Part shown: positions 11,032-25,474 of the stretch, piece after piece
How positions within the stretch are numbered: the first letter of the stretch is position 1
How the letters are laid out: the number at the start of each line of letters is the position of its first letter
Assembly (NCBI GenBank): GCA_024305405.1
Contig: JAKNDB010000086.1
Coordinates: 1,983,001-2,047,000 of the forward strand
Source: Dirofilaria immitis
Taxonomy: Eukaryota; Nematoda; Chromadorea; Rhabditida; Onchocercidae
DNA length: 64,000 nt
Direction of reading: 5' to 3'
Made by a program: the position numbers and the translations under genes
The notes under the pieces: generated by a model
Database searches by the model: none
What the model was told of the DNA's origin: nothing
The model's input: only the letters and a program-made list of their open reading frames with translations

Positions 11032-12884
11032 AAAGGCTAATTTATTGAAATTCGTGGAATAATTACGGACAAGCACAATTTAAATTATGTATCTTTGTTG
11101 AAAAACTAATGATAAGCCAAATCTTGCATTTTGTTTCCATTATTGTGTTATAAGAATAAAGAAGATACAGCGTGAAAGATCCTGTGATTCGGTAAATGTA
11201 TTTTTAGATTTTGATTGAAATTTTTCACTCCAAATTTTCCAATTTTACTTTTGGTTTGTTATAATGGAAAGATGTTCCTTTGCATTGAATTGTTTTATTG
11301 TTCTAGAGGTATGGAATTATTAAGATTGCAGAAATAAGTTAGCACGAAGGATCAAGTAATGGAAATAAAAATTGGTTTTTTAACTTTAAAAAATATCAAC
11401 ATAGGGAAATACATACGCAAGTGGAATCTTTATTTTATGATAGACTAAACACCGTACATAAATCTCAATCATAAAAATATCATTGTATCGGCGATTTATC
11501 AATTTTTGCTGAAACAAGTGCTAGTTGTTTAAACAACCAAGTAATAGGCTATAGATGTTTATCCTTTTAATTTAGAAAAGAAATTTCTATCACTACGATG
11601 ATATTGTTTAATTTACGATGTTGGTTAAAAATTCATATTCAAAATTTTTCATAATGATCCGCTTAACACGAAATTGTTTCATTGTTTCACCGATACTTTG
11701 TCTCAGATTTCGAAACAACATTGCAAATTAACTGCCTTTTTTCTAGCCGACAAAAACAGAATTTTCTGATACAAGCAGGAAAGAAACACACTAATTTTGC
11801 GATCAAAACAAGAAGTATAAGCTGCTATTCAGGAATGCAAGTATTTCTACTTCGACTTAAGGAACTTGCCAAGAAGTTAATTTAGTAATGAAATGAATTG
11901 ATAAATTCATATGTCATGGGGTACAGATAACGCTTTTCTGTTATTAATAAGCTTTTCTGTTATTAATCATGTCTACACTGGGGAATGGCTTACTGATGGA
12001 GTAATAACAGAATATTATCTCGCTCTTCTCAAAAATCTCTTTTTGAAATTCTCTGGTTTCGAATGTGGCTTTTATTGTGTGTAAGGTAAAGAAATAGGGA
12101 TTCAGTAAACACTGAAATATAGAGGTTGAAAATAATTGCAATATTTTCCGAAATTTTCTCCTCATTTATCCTACTCTGTCTAGATTTCGATTCTTTGCAT
12201 TTAATAGCCAATTTTTGGCCAGAATGATGCAATATTCAAAAGCACTTATTTTACGTTTTGTTCGGATTTCTTCTGGCTTATACATAAATATGAAAGGAAG
12301 GAAATCCAGGAGAGTATGAACATTTCAATCACTTTTATCAGTGATGGTTAAGGCCCGCGCCTTCTAAGACAAAGGCATATCCAATTAGGCTTTCAGGTAC
12401 TTCGTACCTAACACCCCAAAACTATGCATTCAGATCTATCCTAAAACAAACAACAACAGATTTGTGGGAAAATGTGAAAAATAAAACTGCGAAGAAAAAA
12501 CATACTTCTGATAAAATTTATTCATGTTACAAAAGGGAAAATTATGGATTGTTTAAAATGTTTATAGAAATCTACGTTGGAAATGGAATCGAGAAATAGA
12601 TGGTTTTGAATTAAGAAGAGATTAGCAAAACTGCTTTTTCCTTTTCACAGGTTTCTGAAACATAATTGACTTCGTTTTAATTCTGCTTTGGATGGTTGGA
12701 ATTAGAATAATTTTCTTTTAGGAATTAGAAACTAGAATAATTGAATTTTCTTTAGTTACTGAAAAAGGTCTTAAACGAATAAAAAGTACGCAACCAAAGT
12801 ACTGATACGTAACTCTAATTTATAAAGATTAGGAAATGCAGAGCATCTGCATTAAGATGATTCGATCACTGCTTCTCATACACT
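11032..12884. other. Convergent intergenic region
   Basis: It separates the kinase stop from the GPCR stop. It is AT-rich and should hold the two 3' UTRs. The only long open frames (near 11682-11885 and 11944-12232) lack splice sites and coding character. Confidence 0.4.
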
Positions 12885-15800
12885 TCAAACGGCTCGGATC
12901 ATTGAAAATTTTATAGTAAAAAGAAAGTAATCATACATTATCGTTAGATTAAAAGGAATCACAGCAATTGCTTGATCCTCGTTGCTTTCGTTGCTGAATA
13001 AATCACCACTACACTGTGTCATGAATTTGACGCGTCGCAATGCGTACTGATTTGGTGGAGACTAAAAAGGAATAAAATAATTCCTTAATTTTCTGTGGAG
13101 AAGCAAAAATAGATCGAAGTAAATAATGATAAAAATTGGATCTGATTACTGGTAAAGCAAACGAAATATCGTGACAACAGCATAATGTTTGAGTTTATTT
13201 AATACATCAATGATTTATGCTTACAAATGGAATTGATAAGAGCATTTCACCTTTCCCTGAAGAGGTTCTTTATATGTTTGATATGTACAGCCCCAGAGAT
13301 ACATAGAAATATTTTTCCGAAATCGCTCATTCATAAAACAATAAGTTATCGGATTTGCGCATGCACTTATATGGGTCAGCAATGTTATATATGTATTCAC
13401 TCTTCTGTTCCACAAGTGAATCTATAAAGTTCGTTCATTTTTTTCCGTTTAAAAGTTCATGCCACTTCATGATAGGGAAAAAAGAACTATGATTGATGAT
13501 AATCGAATATAAAAAAATCGTCCGAAGTTTTATACCCGAACGAGATCAGCTGTTCTGACTATAAGCCACCAAATAAAACTCGGTGTCCAGCAGATAACGA
13601 AAGCAATAACAATGATTATTAGCATTCTAATCACACGTCGTTTCGCTTCAATTATTTTTTCCTGAATAAATTTTTGTTATTAAAACTGTTTGCCTCTACT
13701 TTCAAAGTCATATCCTATCCAGCAGATCAAATATCATAAGTTCCAATCACTGAGTTTTATACTACTTTATTCAAGATAATAATTTTTGATATGGCCTGTA
13801 GAAGAATAAAGCAACACAAAATTACTGCATTTGATCTTGTCACCTAATTAGTATTTCCGTCTCTTTTTTCGATTTTGCTAACAACATAAGGACACATGAA
13901 ATTTCTCCACAAAAATAAGTATATTTATTCAGCAGTAAAAAATTGAAAAGAAAATACTTTTTAAAATGATAACCTGACGATTGCTTCGAAGCATATAACC
14001 ACATTCATAACTACCACTTGTTCTACTGCTAATCGATGATTGGAATGTAGAAGCTCTATTGAAGCTAAAATCACTGATGAAGTTAAAACTTTTCAAAACT
14101 ATACGATTTTCATATTTCCCTACATAAAAACAAGCACTAACAAATTAATGATACTGACAAAATGGATGATCGGATAACCTGGAAATGGCCCTCTTTGACA
14201 TTCCTCTCTACATATATTACACATTACACTTGGAGGAGTACCTTTTCGTTTTGAATCATTCGCCGAAGTCTGCAATTAGATATATTTTGGAAGAATATAG
14301 AATTATCTAACTTATAACAGTTCAAATCGCCAGTGCTGAATATGATATATCAAGTAGTTAGTCTTGCAATTGAATATGCATGACTGAGGTACACATCCGA
14401 TTCAGAATGATTCTTATAACCTTGAGTGTCATAGAAAGCAATGAAGAGGTGATTTAAAATGATGATCAATTTAATGTCAAATACATCTGCTATCAAAGCT
14501 AAATAATAAGGTAGCTGCGGAGTTTTGAAAAATGAAAAAGATATCTTCATTTATTTATTTTTTTAGATTTCAATTTTTATAAAAATTACCAAATTTTATT
14601 CGTAGTGACTTGAGTTTGAATGTAAAATGATTTATTAAAGGAAGTTAATTTAATCCATTGTCGCTTGTAACTTTTAATTATCAATTTTTCAGTCATTTTC
14701 AAAAACAAAATATTCAAATAGTTACAAAAATAAGGGACTGTCAAAATTGGAAGAAAGAAGAAATTCAAGAACTTCTCATATTAAAAAAGTTGAACAATAT
14801 AATACTAATAAAAGCAGGAATTATAAATTTACTTTAAATCATAAAATCTTGTTTATAAACTACTTTATTTAATAGTTTCACTGATAGGAAAATATGACTT
14901 AACTCACATTATAAGAGATATTGAGCTGATCGGTAAACGATGAATAAAACCAACTTGGAAGTGATCTTTTTCGTTTTGTAAAACCTATATTCATATCATC
15001 TATCATTGTCATCAACAAAAAAAAGATTGTCGTTATCTCAATTTCGCAAACTTTTTATTTATCTTTTTATTAGAAAAAGAATTTCTGATTTGAAAAAATT
15101 TAAATTAAGATGATAAATTACTTCAAAATTTAACTATTACTTGAATAGTTTTTCGTACAATTGCAACAAGTTGCTGATGCCACCTCTAATTGATTGTTTG
15201 GATGAAGAGTGTTAATCATCTTGCAATATAAAAGTAACATAATAGATAATGGTATGAATAACAATAACTGAAATATATCATAAGAATCGTAACTTACTTA
15301 TCGATAAATTCAGATACAATGCTTTTGGCAATGTTGCAGATATAGTTGCATTACCTCATTCTGAATATATTCTCCATGATACCGTGACAGAGCTACAAAC
15401 CAAAAGTAAACTGACCAGTGTTACATGAATTTGATATAAAAAATCTGTTAAGGGAGTAGCAGTAGAACGACAGCTCCAATGTGTTCGATAGGGAATGGCA
15501 TCGTAGATCACAAAGGCACCAATATTGCTTGCAAACGCGGTTAGCCAAACAAATGATATGAGTGCTAACAATCGACGCTGTAACAAAGAAATGTTATGGA
15601 ATGATATGCTATTACTTCACTTCTCTTATATCAAAGTTTCATTTCGTTAATGTTATGGATCTCTCTCCTCTAAAAGATTTTGCTAAAATTCTTTAAAATG
15701 AACTGTTCTAAGGCTGATTTAATTTTATCGTTTTTCTTTGGAAAGCATTCGGTATTATTGATTGAATGGGATCTTTGTAAAAGATTTGATTTAAATTTAT

Positions 15801-16967
15801 GAAAATCATTTCCCTAATAAAACTGCATTTGAGCAATACCTTTGAAAGCCAAATTATCGACTCCAATGGACGGCATATTGCATAATAACGTTCGAGTGCA
15901 ATTAAAGCTAATGTATAGGCTGATGCGCAAACTGTCACAGCTGAAATATAACCTGAAGCGGTAATGTGATCACTAAAAGTATAACGAAAGGATATAAGTA
16001 GGATAAATGCGTATTATTATCTTGCTTATATCTCTTCGTTGTACTCTTATTACATTTCGTTAAATAGAATAAAATTCGCAAAAATAAAGAACGAAGTACT
16101 GCAAGCCAGACTGCTGGAGTCAAAAATGATAGTATAATAGTTATGGATTGAGAAGATCTTCAACGGAATGATTTTTTCTCGCAGTAAATTACGTAAAATC
16201 AAAGATCAAAATATCGAAAATATAAAAACTTATGGAAGCACAAACTCACGTTGCAAGTAGGCAGCGAATTTGCATACGTATGGTCCCAGCAACCAACATC
16301 GTGATATTTCACTCATTAAAGTTGGAGGTATGCAAATTAGTGATCTAAACTTTTAATATTTAAATAATTTATCATATAGATAGATCAGAGAGAAAAAAAA
16401 AGAAAAATCGTTATCTTTATCGTCTCAAGCAATAGAAATAATATTATTCTAATGAGAATATTTAAATGAGATTAACTTTACTGTACAAATATTGTTCAGA
16501 TTCGGTCTCATTCCGGGAAAAGTCACACCAGGAAGAGCCACATAGGGAAGAATTACTACAAGCCAATCTTTCTTTGCACATTGTAACTTCTTACTATAAT
16601 TCTAAAATGGTAATCAATTAGCTTATAGAGCTGATAATATTTTCACTCATTTGATTTTAATTGGCTTAATCAGTGGCAGCATTTCTCCCCTTCTTTGAGA
16701 TATCTAAAACACATGTTCTGTGATGATGTTTCGATACTATTCAATTTTTCACATTTCATTAATTTCACATTCTGTAACTAACCTTAACAAATCGGCAACT
16801 GCTAAATTCAGTAACAACATATTGGTAATTGAACGTGTCGTGCGTCGTTGAAGTTTAGTGATAACCAATACAACCACCGAATTGCCAAGAAGTGATAAGA
16901 TGAAGATGGCAGTGAAGCATAAAGTAATGAATATGTTGTAGCGAGTAAACTGTGGAATACATTCCAT
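12885..16967 (-). CDS. Class A neuropeptide-type G protein-coupled receptor
   Basis: Eleven exons join in phase without any frame break: 16783-16967, 16250-16344, 15840-15940, 15383-15577, 15141-15219, 14908-14999, 14179-14269, 13974-14119, 13536-13661, 13251-13421 and 12885-13061. They give about 485 residues. TM1 has LLGNSVVVLVI and TM2 has LLLNLAVADLL. ECL1 reads SEISRCWLLGPYVCKF with the conserved cysteine. TM3 ends ALIALERYYAICRPL, an ERY form of the DRY motif. TM6 has VICWTPSF and TM7 has CANPITYCF. The third intracellular loop is very long and Ser/Lys rich and is spread over four exons. The pattern resembles cholecystokinin/gastrin-like peptide receptors of nematodes (ckr type), but the ligand is uncertain. 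The N-terminus before TM1 is only a few residues, so an upstream exon is probably missing from this model. Confidence 0.88.
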
Positions 16968-16979
16968 ATTGTCCACTTA

Positions 16980-19900
16980 TGTGCCTAATTCAAGGTCATT
17001 GTCAATATGAGCAGATAAATAGAGTAATTAAGATTAGCTAAGTGATAGTTAAAATTAAATGCAAGAAATATTGCAATTAATTAGCAAATAATACATCGAT
17101 CTTTAATGAATGTTACTTATGAGAGTATCCAAATATAGCTTACATCTTCATCAATTTATATTACTTGATTGTTAAAGACGAAATTAATAAATAAAGAATG
17201 CTGGAACTTTCTGTAAGTTGAATGAAAAAAAAAAAAACAAATTGGACTTTATAATGTACTGTATTTCATATTGAAATTATCTCTCAACAATGAATAAAAA
17301 AAAATGAAATGAAAATTGATATTTTTAACTCTAATGAACAACCAACCAAGTTTAGCATTATTGGGATAGAAGTAGAAAGATATGAAAATCTAAGAAATAA
17401 AATTAGTATTGGATATTGATATTGTTGATGAAAAGCAATAATTAAAAATGACAAATAATAAATTGAAATGCAAATATTTCGAATATATATATATATGTGA
17501 TTGGAATGGGGATATGCAGATTCCCATATTTATTAACGAAGTGTGTAATTAAAAGGAAACAAAGAATAGCTATGTTAAATTGATTAAACAGAGCATTTAT
17601 CGCTTGAGAGATAAATTCAATTTTGTTTTATTAAATTTAATTAATTGTAAATTTTATTCATAAATGTCATTTATATAAAATATTTCATTTATATATCTTT
17701 TGTATTGATACACTATTATCTTTTTATATTATGAGTAAATTTAATAATTTAAATTTTAAAATTTTTCGCTTTTGTAAATAATACATAAAAGTTTACAGTT
17801 AGTTTAGGATATGCTTTGGAAATAAGAACTGCCTTCTCAGCTAAATTCTATGTTATGAAAAATGAGATAAGTCAGTTTGAATTCATAAAAAAACTTTCAG
17901 ATTTGTGAAATTATCATTAAATATTCAAAATATTATGATTTTAGACTAACAACAAAAATGTATATTACTGAGAAATATCAAATAGAATTGTCAAATTAAA
18001 CTTATATAATTTGTACAAAAAAAAATTGTATAAGTTTTATCGAAATTGTTGCGTTAATATTTTTAAATAAACGAAATTAGATTTCATAAATTATATTTTA
18101 TTTTTGTCTCGACGAAAACGGCAATCAACAACTTTAAAATATTTTAGAATGAACTTATAAAGTAGTATGGAATCCGGAATCAAGCAATGAAACCAAAAAA
18201 AAAAATGATTGTTTGAAATAGCAACAAATGTATTTATTTAGGCAGATAAGAAAGTTATAATAAATCTATATAGAATGAAAATATTACAATAGATAAGATT
18301 GATCTTGACGTAAACCTAGAATGTTAATTTATTTATCCATTTTTTTGATAAAAATTATTTCAGATAAAGTTTCTAATAAAAATTATGCTCCATTTAAATA
18401 TATCTTCCCAGATAGTTTCTTCTTAAGGAAGAGTATGGAAATGATGCTTTCTCACTGAATCATCTGCAACAATTTAGCCTATTTTTGTTAATGTATTGGA
18501 ATTCTTGAACAATAAAAATAATAGACATTTACTGAAAAATATTTTTTCCAATAATACTTCTTTATCCTTCCGATATTCTATATTATATGTTTACAATTGA
18601 AAAGGATAAAAGAAGCAAAGTTTTTTTCTCGAAAATTACTACATTATTACAATGGAATTTAACTATTATATTCTTTAAATTACTTCCAAAATTCAAAATG
18701 TTTGCATACTCCATTCTCGAAGAATTGGAGATTACGAAACAAGACGAAATTATTCTGAAGCAAATGAATTACACAAACAAACAAAGCTGAGAGGAACAGC
18801 TGTCTATTCTAGTTGCTTAATACTCATAAAATCTGATGACACTTTGATCGAAATCTAATCGATCACATGCTAAATTGTCAATATGACTATGATCAATAAA
18901 TAAGAGAAAATAAAACATGAGAAGTTGCATTTACAATACTCTGATCAAGGAATCCAAACGATAAATACGCTTAATAAAGTAAGTAAAATCGTGAATGGTA
19001 CTGACGGATTATTTGATGTAATAATCTATCTAATAAAAATTTTATGAAGACATATTTACATGCTTGTCATATGTTTGCATACTTTTTGCCTATCATATGA
19101 ATATGAATTAGCTAAATATCTTTGCAATGTTTTATTAGCTTGGTAATAACTTCGATTCAGCTTTTAATTAACAAATTTAGGAGACGATTTTAGAAGGAAA
19201 TTGTCATAAAGCATTGTTAAAAAATAAAGGGCTCTTTTCATTGGCTAATGAAATTAGTATAAAATTTCATAATTAGGAAGAAAGAAACAACAAAAGGAAT
19301 GAACAAAAAATTTGAGTATTAAATAATCGATGCAATATTAAATACAAAGTTATATCAAAATTTTTCCAATATTAGCTGCTCAAATATTTCTTATAAAAAG
19401 ATTATCGAAATGACTGCTTGAAATTCATCTTCATCAAATGCTAAAATGCTAGTATTTTGGAAAAAAAAAAAAACGAAATGGAATCGCTTCTTTCTCATAC
19501 TTTTTTCCAATTTTAACTAAGTTCTGTCAGTCTAAGCTTATTTTCTCATTTCTCATTGTTTTGAAGGAAAAAAATGATAGAGAATTATTGAGATTTTTAG
19601 ATGCAAAAATGGAAATATAGCATTCATTATCCCTTGTCCCTACCAATTCTATGAGCATAAATCGTGATGATATTTGTTATCAGTCACTATCAATTGAACT
19701 CAATGTTATTTACTAGCAACAATCAATGTAAAATAATAACAACAAGACTAACTAATTTTAGACTGAAAATGCTTAAATTTTTTTTTTGCAGTAAATACGA
19801 CAAATAAGATTTTATATCATCAATAATATATCTTCTGGAAAAATTCTAATTTTCGTAAATTATTGCCAATTTTGTCAGGATTTCGCTAAAATTTTCTCAA

Positions 19901-22690
19901 TTAATAAATTTTCTATATATATTATTCATACGATCTTTTCTGGTTCTGCTTTATTCATATAATATTTCAATACAATATTAATTAGTTTCAGTGATGAGTG
20001 TTTGTTTTGACGAATGAAATTTCTCTGTGAAAAAATTCTTTTACCGAAATATCATTTTCAAGTAGAGGAAATGGTAATTGAATTTCAAGCAATGCAACAA
20101 TCATATAACGATCAGATATCTTCAAGACAAAAAAGAGGTGGATCAATAAGTTCTCTTCAATTTTAGGAAAATTTATAAATTAAAAAAATGATGGAGATGA
20201 ATATATGAAATATATTCCCGTACTTTTATCAGTATTCTTTCTAAATATTCACTGCATCAAGGAAAAATTATGCAGAATATTTTGACGTTAACTTTAGAGA
20301 GTTTCATGAATAAGGTACTTAAGACAGTATTCGTTAATAGCAAGCCTTTCGTAAGAAGATGTTTCTAATGATTCCTTCGTTGTTCTTTTGTATCATCATT
20401 TTTGCAGGACAAATCAGTTTGATGAATTTTAATTTATTCTTTCATATCTCAAAAATGAATCGATTAAAATATAAAAAGGCAATTTAAATAATTTCATTCT
20501 TTAGAAAGTCAATTTAAAATTCTAAGAATTCACGAACAAAAATTAGGAAGTCCTAATTTTTAATTTCTATTCTAAAGTTTCTTTTTTTTAATTTCAAAGT
20601 TTTAAAATGGATATTTTTACAAATTCCAGAATCTCAAGAGATACTATTAACCGCACTGTAAAAGGACTTTAGTAGATACATTACAGCAGAAACTGTGTGA
20701 TGTGCATAACGTACAACGAAAACTTCTAATTTAGCCATTTTCTGGATTTTTCTAGTACGGTATTTTCGAGAGCTAACGAGGCCAACGTATTATTTATATA
20801 TATGAGATAGTCAATATGCATATAGTTCGGATAGAAATTAATTACTCATTCATAAGAGAGAACAAAATAAAAATTGGAGCATATCTGATGAGAAGAATTT
20901 CATAAATCATGAAAAATTTTGTCATTCTCAACTTTTTTGAGAATTTAAAGTATCCAAAGCTTTTTTTTGTTATAAATTTAAAAATCAATTAGTTCTGCTT
21001 ATTTTTTTCCATTCCGATTTTTATAAAAGATCCATTTTGCCCATTTAAACCATTTATATGGTTATCATTATATGTATTCTATGCCGCATGAAAATTTTAT
21101 TCAATTTCTAATTTTTTTTAATGTTTCTGCGAACGAATATTGGAAATGAAGCCAAAATTAAATAGAATTATTTAATTTTTAACTTATAAATCACAATAGT
21201 TATCAGTTTTATGATAAAGATAAATAATAGATTGCAAAAGCAATCTATGAATCATTTAGAAATGATAACAATCATCAAAAACGCTAAAGGAAAATAGTTG
21301 TTTATCTGTTTCCTTTCCTTAAATTAACAGCTGAAAATTTTAATTCGATGAAAGATTATTTCTAGTTTTCGTTCAGCGTATAAATAAATGAGTATATATT
21401 ACAGAAAAGTTTTCACTCAATTTTAATCCTTCTGTAAAAACTTTAAAGGATAGAAATTTAATCAATTTGAATTGTTCTATTGATTATTCACACACATCCA
21501 AGAGTAAGATGATTCGTTTTAAAAGGACACTTTAATAAAAACATAATAAAATTTTCTATCAAAATTCATATGATGAAGAATATTGTAAAAATAGTCAGGT
21601 CATATAATTGGGAAGAAAAGTTCAGTTTGAGGAGTTCTCTATAAATTTCTCCATGCAAAAATCTCGAGATCTCGTCATCAATAAGGATTGATCTTTCCGA
21701 AATTGTCTTTTTAATTTGATGAAATATAGTTTTTATGGTTTAAACAAACAAAAAAATATTTGGATTAATTAACTAAATGCAGAACGAAAAATAATAGTAT
21801 GAATAAATTTCTAATAATAGTATGAATAAAAATATTAGTATGAATGATATTAGTATGAATAAATTTCTATAATGAACTTGAGAAAACATTGCTAAGCAAT
21901 TGATCAATAATCATTTTTGGAAGATTTCGAAGTAAAAATTGAAAGAAATGGTAAAGAAGAAAAAAGTTTGGAAGAATTAATAGTGGTAGGAGAAGCGGTT
22001 GAAGCGAACGTTTAGTAAATAATAATTATTAATTAAAAGAAAAAGTAAATAATATATGAAATAAGTTGATAACGTTAAACAGAACAAATGAAAATTATGT
22101 TGATTTCATCTTTTTTGTGCTTCTCAACCCAAAAAGATACTTTCAAATTAAAAATCAAAATAAATTGGTGGAAGAAAAATCAAAAATAAATGGATTTTAA
22201 ATGAAAATCGTCCTAATTTCATCAACACTTTTAGAAATATAAATTCAATAAAACAGGAGGAATTGATCATGTGAATAGCCAAAGATATTAAGTGATTAGT
22301 GAGGAAGAATGGAGAAGTATAAATTTACAAGGCATTTATTTCTTCATGGTTTACACGGCAAAGTAAAAATTGAAAGGAAAAATGAGGCTCCTAAGCAAAA
22401 TTATCCTCGTGGATTATGTCTATTATCATATAAAGAAATAAATTCACCACGGTTGATCGATCGTACTTTTCGGTATAAATTTATTAGAGATTTATGGATA
22501 ACGATTTTCCTCGTATTGTCGTTTTTTCGTCCCGCATATCAGTGACATATCAGATGTTTCACATAATTTGTCCGTCAGCATTAATTACATAGGTGATGCC
22601 AGTATGTAATTTGTATGCAACTTGTAATTTGAACTAGCTTTAATATTTTCTATTTCTTCGAAAAGACTCTGGATTTTAAATCTTCTTAAG
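16980..22690. other. Gene-poor AT-rich region
   Basis: More than 5 kb with many A and T runs and short (TA)n tracts, for example near 17480. It should contain the GPCR promoter or missing 5' exon. I found no exon chain on either strand. The open frame at 22309-22545 has no recognisable similarity or splice context. Confidence 0.4.
21790..21870. repeat. Short tandem repeat around TAGTATGAATAAA
   Basis: Four imperfect copies of TAGTATGAAT plus flanking A/T-rich bases follow each other. The first pair includes a longer shared AATAATAGTATGAATAAATT. Confidence 0.6.
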
Positions 22691-23060
22691 TTGAACAAGC
22701 GCTTTTATTAAAGATAGATTACTGAGAACTATCAGTTTTTGGAAGAAAATTTTCTCCTCCGAGAAGGCTGATTTTTTCCGTAAAATTCTCGGTATTAACT
22801 GTATCTATGCTTCATAAAATCATTTTGGTATCATTAGCCACCGTTTGAATCTAAACCAAGTTTTATGTCATTATGATATCGAAATATTTCAATTCAAAAG
22901 GCCATTTTAAGATATTTCCCAAAGCTTCATGACTAATTTTGAGTTGTAAGCGCTCAAGTAAATACTTCTTTCTCTTTGATATCGAAATATCGGAAGGAAA
23001 AATTTTCTTCCAAAAATGATAGTTCCCAGTTATCTATCTTTAATAAAAATCTTTGTTAAA
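22691..23060. mobile_element. MITE-like inverted repeat
   Basis: The left arm (about 22691-22773) contains TATTAAAGATAGATTACTG, then AACTATCAG and TTTTTGGAAGAAAATTTTC. The right arm (about 22991-23060) is its imperfect reverse complement, with CAGTTATCTATCTTTAATA and GAAAATTTTCTTCC. The arms are 60-70 bases long and flank about 220 bases without an open frame. This is the layout of a small non-autonomous DNA transposon, or of a plain inverted duplication. No clear target-site duplication was confirmed. Confidence 0.5.
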
Positions 23061-24235
23061 TTTCGACAATGTTTTATTAGTCACAGCGGTTTTTTTTTTT
23101 ATTTTTGGTAAGACTCTTTTAACACCCTCATTGATATGATTTAGATATAGACAAAACTTTCAACGCAACATTTCGGTAAATTCCTAAAACTACAGACCTT
23201 TCTCCGTAGCCACCAGAACACTTATTTCATCCTTCTGATTTATTTTTAGTTTCAAAAATTTCTAGAAAAAAGCCAAAAAATAGAAATAATTTTCAACAGA
23301 CTTCTGTCTTCCTTAAAAAACGAAACCAATAGCAATTATTTTACATTGTTATTACTTCAGAACGAGAAGCATATAATGTACAGTTGAAATTCGGTCAAAA
23401 ACCCAAGCGATCACTCACTGAATACTCTTTAAGTCCTCGGTATTCAGAACTTTTTCCTCGAATTAAGATTTCCGTACAAAAAGATATCAGCAAACACAAT
23501 ATGCACAACCTAAAAATATTTGGAAAAGATTGACTTCCAAGTAATGATTTCTATGTCCTTATTTAATTTGGCAAAATGAAGCGTTGAGAAAATATTATGA
23601 ACATGCAAGAATTTTTTCTAGAAAATAAATTGAAAAAAACGATAGGACAAACGAAATATTTAATTTCCCAAAAGGATAGTTACAACAAAATGTGTCTTCG
23701 GATAGAGATAGCTCAGACGAAAATTTTATCATCGTAATAAATAAAAGACAATAATTGTTAATGATGCATAATTACAAACTTACTCCTATCCATTTTCTTT
23801 TTTAATGATGTCAGCAATATAATCTTATTTCAGAGAAAGATATGACAAACGGCACCTCATTTTTCTATTGATAGAAAACAGCTTTATCCCAAATCAAACA
23901 ATTTTGGAACCTAAACAGTACAACTGTTCCATTTCTTTTCAGTACTCATACCTCACAAATCAAGCTGACATTAGATCTGTACATAGGACATGTTTGTTCA
24001 TAAGATATTGGTTCTGCTCAAAGATATGTGAATCCGTATGAAACAAATATAGTAAAAACAATTAATAAATGAAATTCAAACTATGCACTAAAGAAGCACA
24101 GTGTTATAAGAATACAATTGCATCAAATATTTTTGAAACAATCTTTCCTTCTGCATTCAACTTTTCACAAGAAAACGTCCACATTTTGTACGATTACTTG
24201 TCGTCACATTCAATAATATTTCAACTTTTCAATCT
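23061..24235. other. Intergenic spacer downstream of COX11
   Basis: AT-rich sequence with no supported gene. It should include the COX11 3' UTR near its upper end. Confidence 0.35.
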
Positions 24236-25470
24236 TTAATTTTTCATGTCTTTATTTTTAACACCGCTTGCATTTCTTTTTATATTCAGCTGATTATTTG
24301 GATCGAATGGATCTGGTAAAACAAGATCTGCAAAAACAATTATGAAATCTATGATGAGACTTTCAAAAGACATCAACTGAAAATTACGCAAACAAGAAAG
24401 TACCTGATTTTGACTCGAAAAAGTATAACTTAAGATCAAATCATCCGTATATTCTAAATCCGGGTCATTTGTATAATCAGGATCGATGTAGAAAAAAACA
24501 GGTAAATCCACTTGTTCTCCTGGATTAAGAATCTGATCCTCGAAGCAGAAACATTGAATTTTATTGAAATAATACGCTGCCTGCAAATTTAAAAATAAAA
24601 AATACAATACAAACATAAATAAATAAGCACGACTCAAAACAATTTCTAAAAATGAATTTTTGAAAAAGATGAAAATCAAAATTATTACCTGGAAGGGTGT
24701 AACATTATAACTACTAATACCAACCACCGGCCTGTCTGTCGGATTATAGGCACTGTAGAAGACAAGAGCTGTTTCTCCAGGATGCACGAAAATTTCTTTC
24801 TGCAACGGTTTGAACTGCCATTTCATGGCAGAGTGAAGATCTGCATTAAAAGACACGCGTATTAATCGATTCTTGATTTTTTCCATTGATGCAACGCGTT
24901 CTATATCATCGGCAATCTACAAAAAATATAAGGAATGATGAAATTTAAGTTTCAAATTAATTTGAAAATACCGTGCTCTGCAAGGAACATTAGATAAAAG
25001 CTGATGGCGACTAGAAATAAATCTCGTAATACAGGAATTTGTCATAGAATACTAGAAAAGTTGTACATTAATTCAAGATCAGAATATAAGAAGTTTCATT
25101 TGTGAAACTTCTTTTTTTTTGATAATTACTTTTGCTGAAATAAGATTTGTAGGAAAATGCATCATAAAACTTTTGTTTTCGAAAGAATAAATTATTTTTG
25201 ATTAATAAATGGTATATTTACCTTGGCTAATCCGGTAGTAGCAGTCTTTTCGCAAAACATTCGATACGCTGGCACGGAAAGTACTGCAAAACTGAAGAAT
25301 AGAATACCAACGCTTCCCAAATAATACATCGCATTCTTGGACCTTACATAACGCCTTGACCAATCTGTGAATATTCGATATGACTGTTTTAGAGGCAGAC
25401 TATTGCATAATATAACCAGCGATCCGCGACGATTTATAACACAAGCAACAGAGCGAATAAGTGATAGCAT
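24236..25470 (-). CDS. cox-11: COX11, copper chaperone for cytochrome c oxidase, one frame break
   Basis: Exons 25222-25470, 24689-24916, 24404-24580 and 24236-24327 encode about 248 residues. Exon 1 gives a basic mitochondrial leader and a membrane segment (YYLGSVGILFFSFAVLSVPA), followed by YRMFCEKT with the first conserved cysteine. Exon 2 starts the intermembrane-space beta domain, with NADLHSAMKWQFKPLQ and NPTDRPVVGISSYNVTPFQ. Exon 3 carries the copper-binding motif in KIQCFCFEDQ and then PVFFYIDPDY. COX11 delivers copper to the CuB site of COX1 in the inner membrane. Exons 1-3 are in phase; exon 4 (DLVLPDPFDPNNQ) is in phase only if one base is missing, best placed in the A run at 24408-24411 (minus-strand AAAA). 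The start is the ATG at 25470. Confidence 0.92.
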
Positions 25471-25474
25471 CACG

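Noticed and set aside
15355..15382. Extension of the fourth GPCR exon to a donor at 15354
   Set aside because: It adds an in-frame TGA. The donor after 15383 is in phase with the next exon at 15219 and avoids the stop.
16497..16612. Minus-strand segment in the first GPCR intron that reads like TM2 (WLVVILPYVALPGV)
   Set aside because: Exon 16250-16344 joins exon 1 in phase and encodes the expected TM2/ECL1 with CIPPTL and the conserved cysteine, so this segment is not needed.
22309..22545. 78-codon plus-strand open frame
   Set aside because: It has a normal amino-acid mix but no recognised similarity, no splice partners and lies in a gene-poor region.
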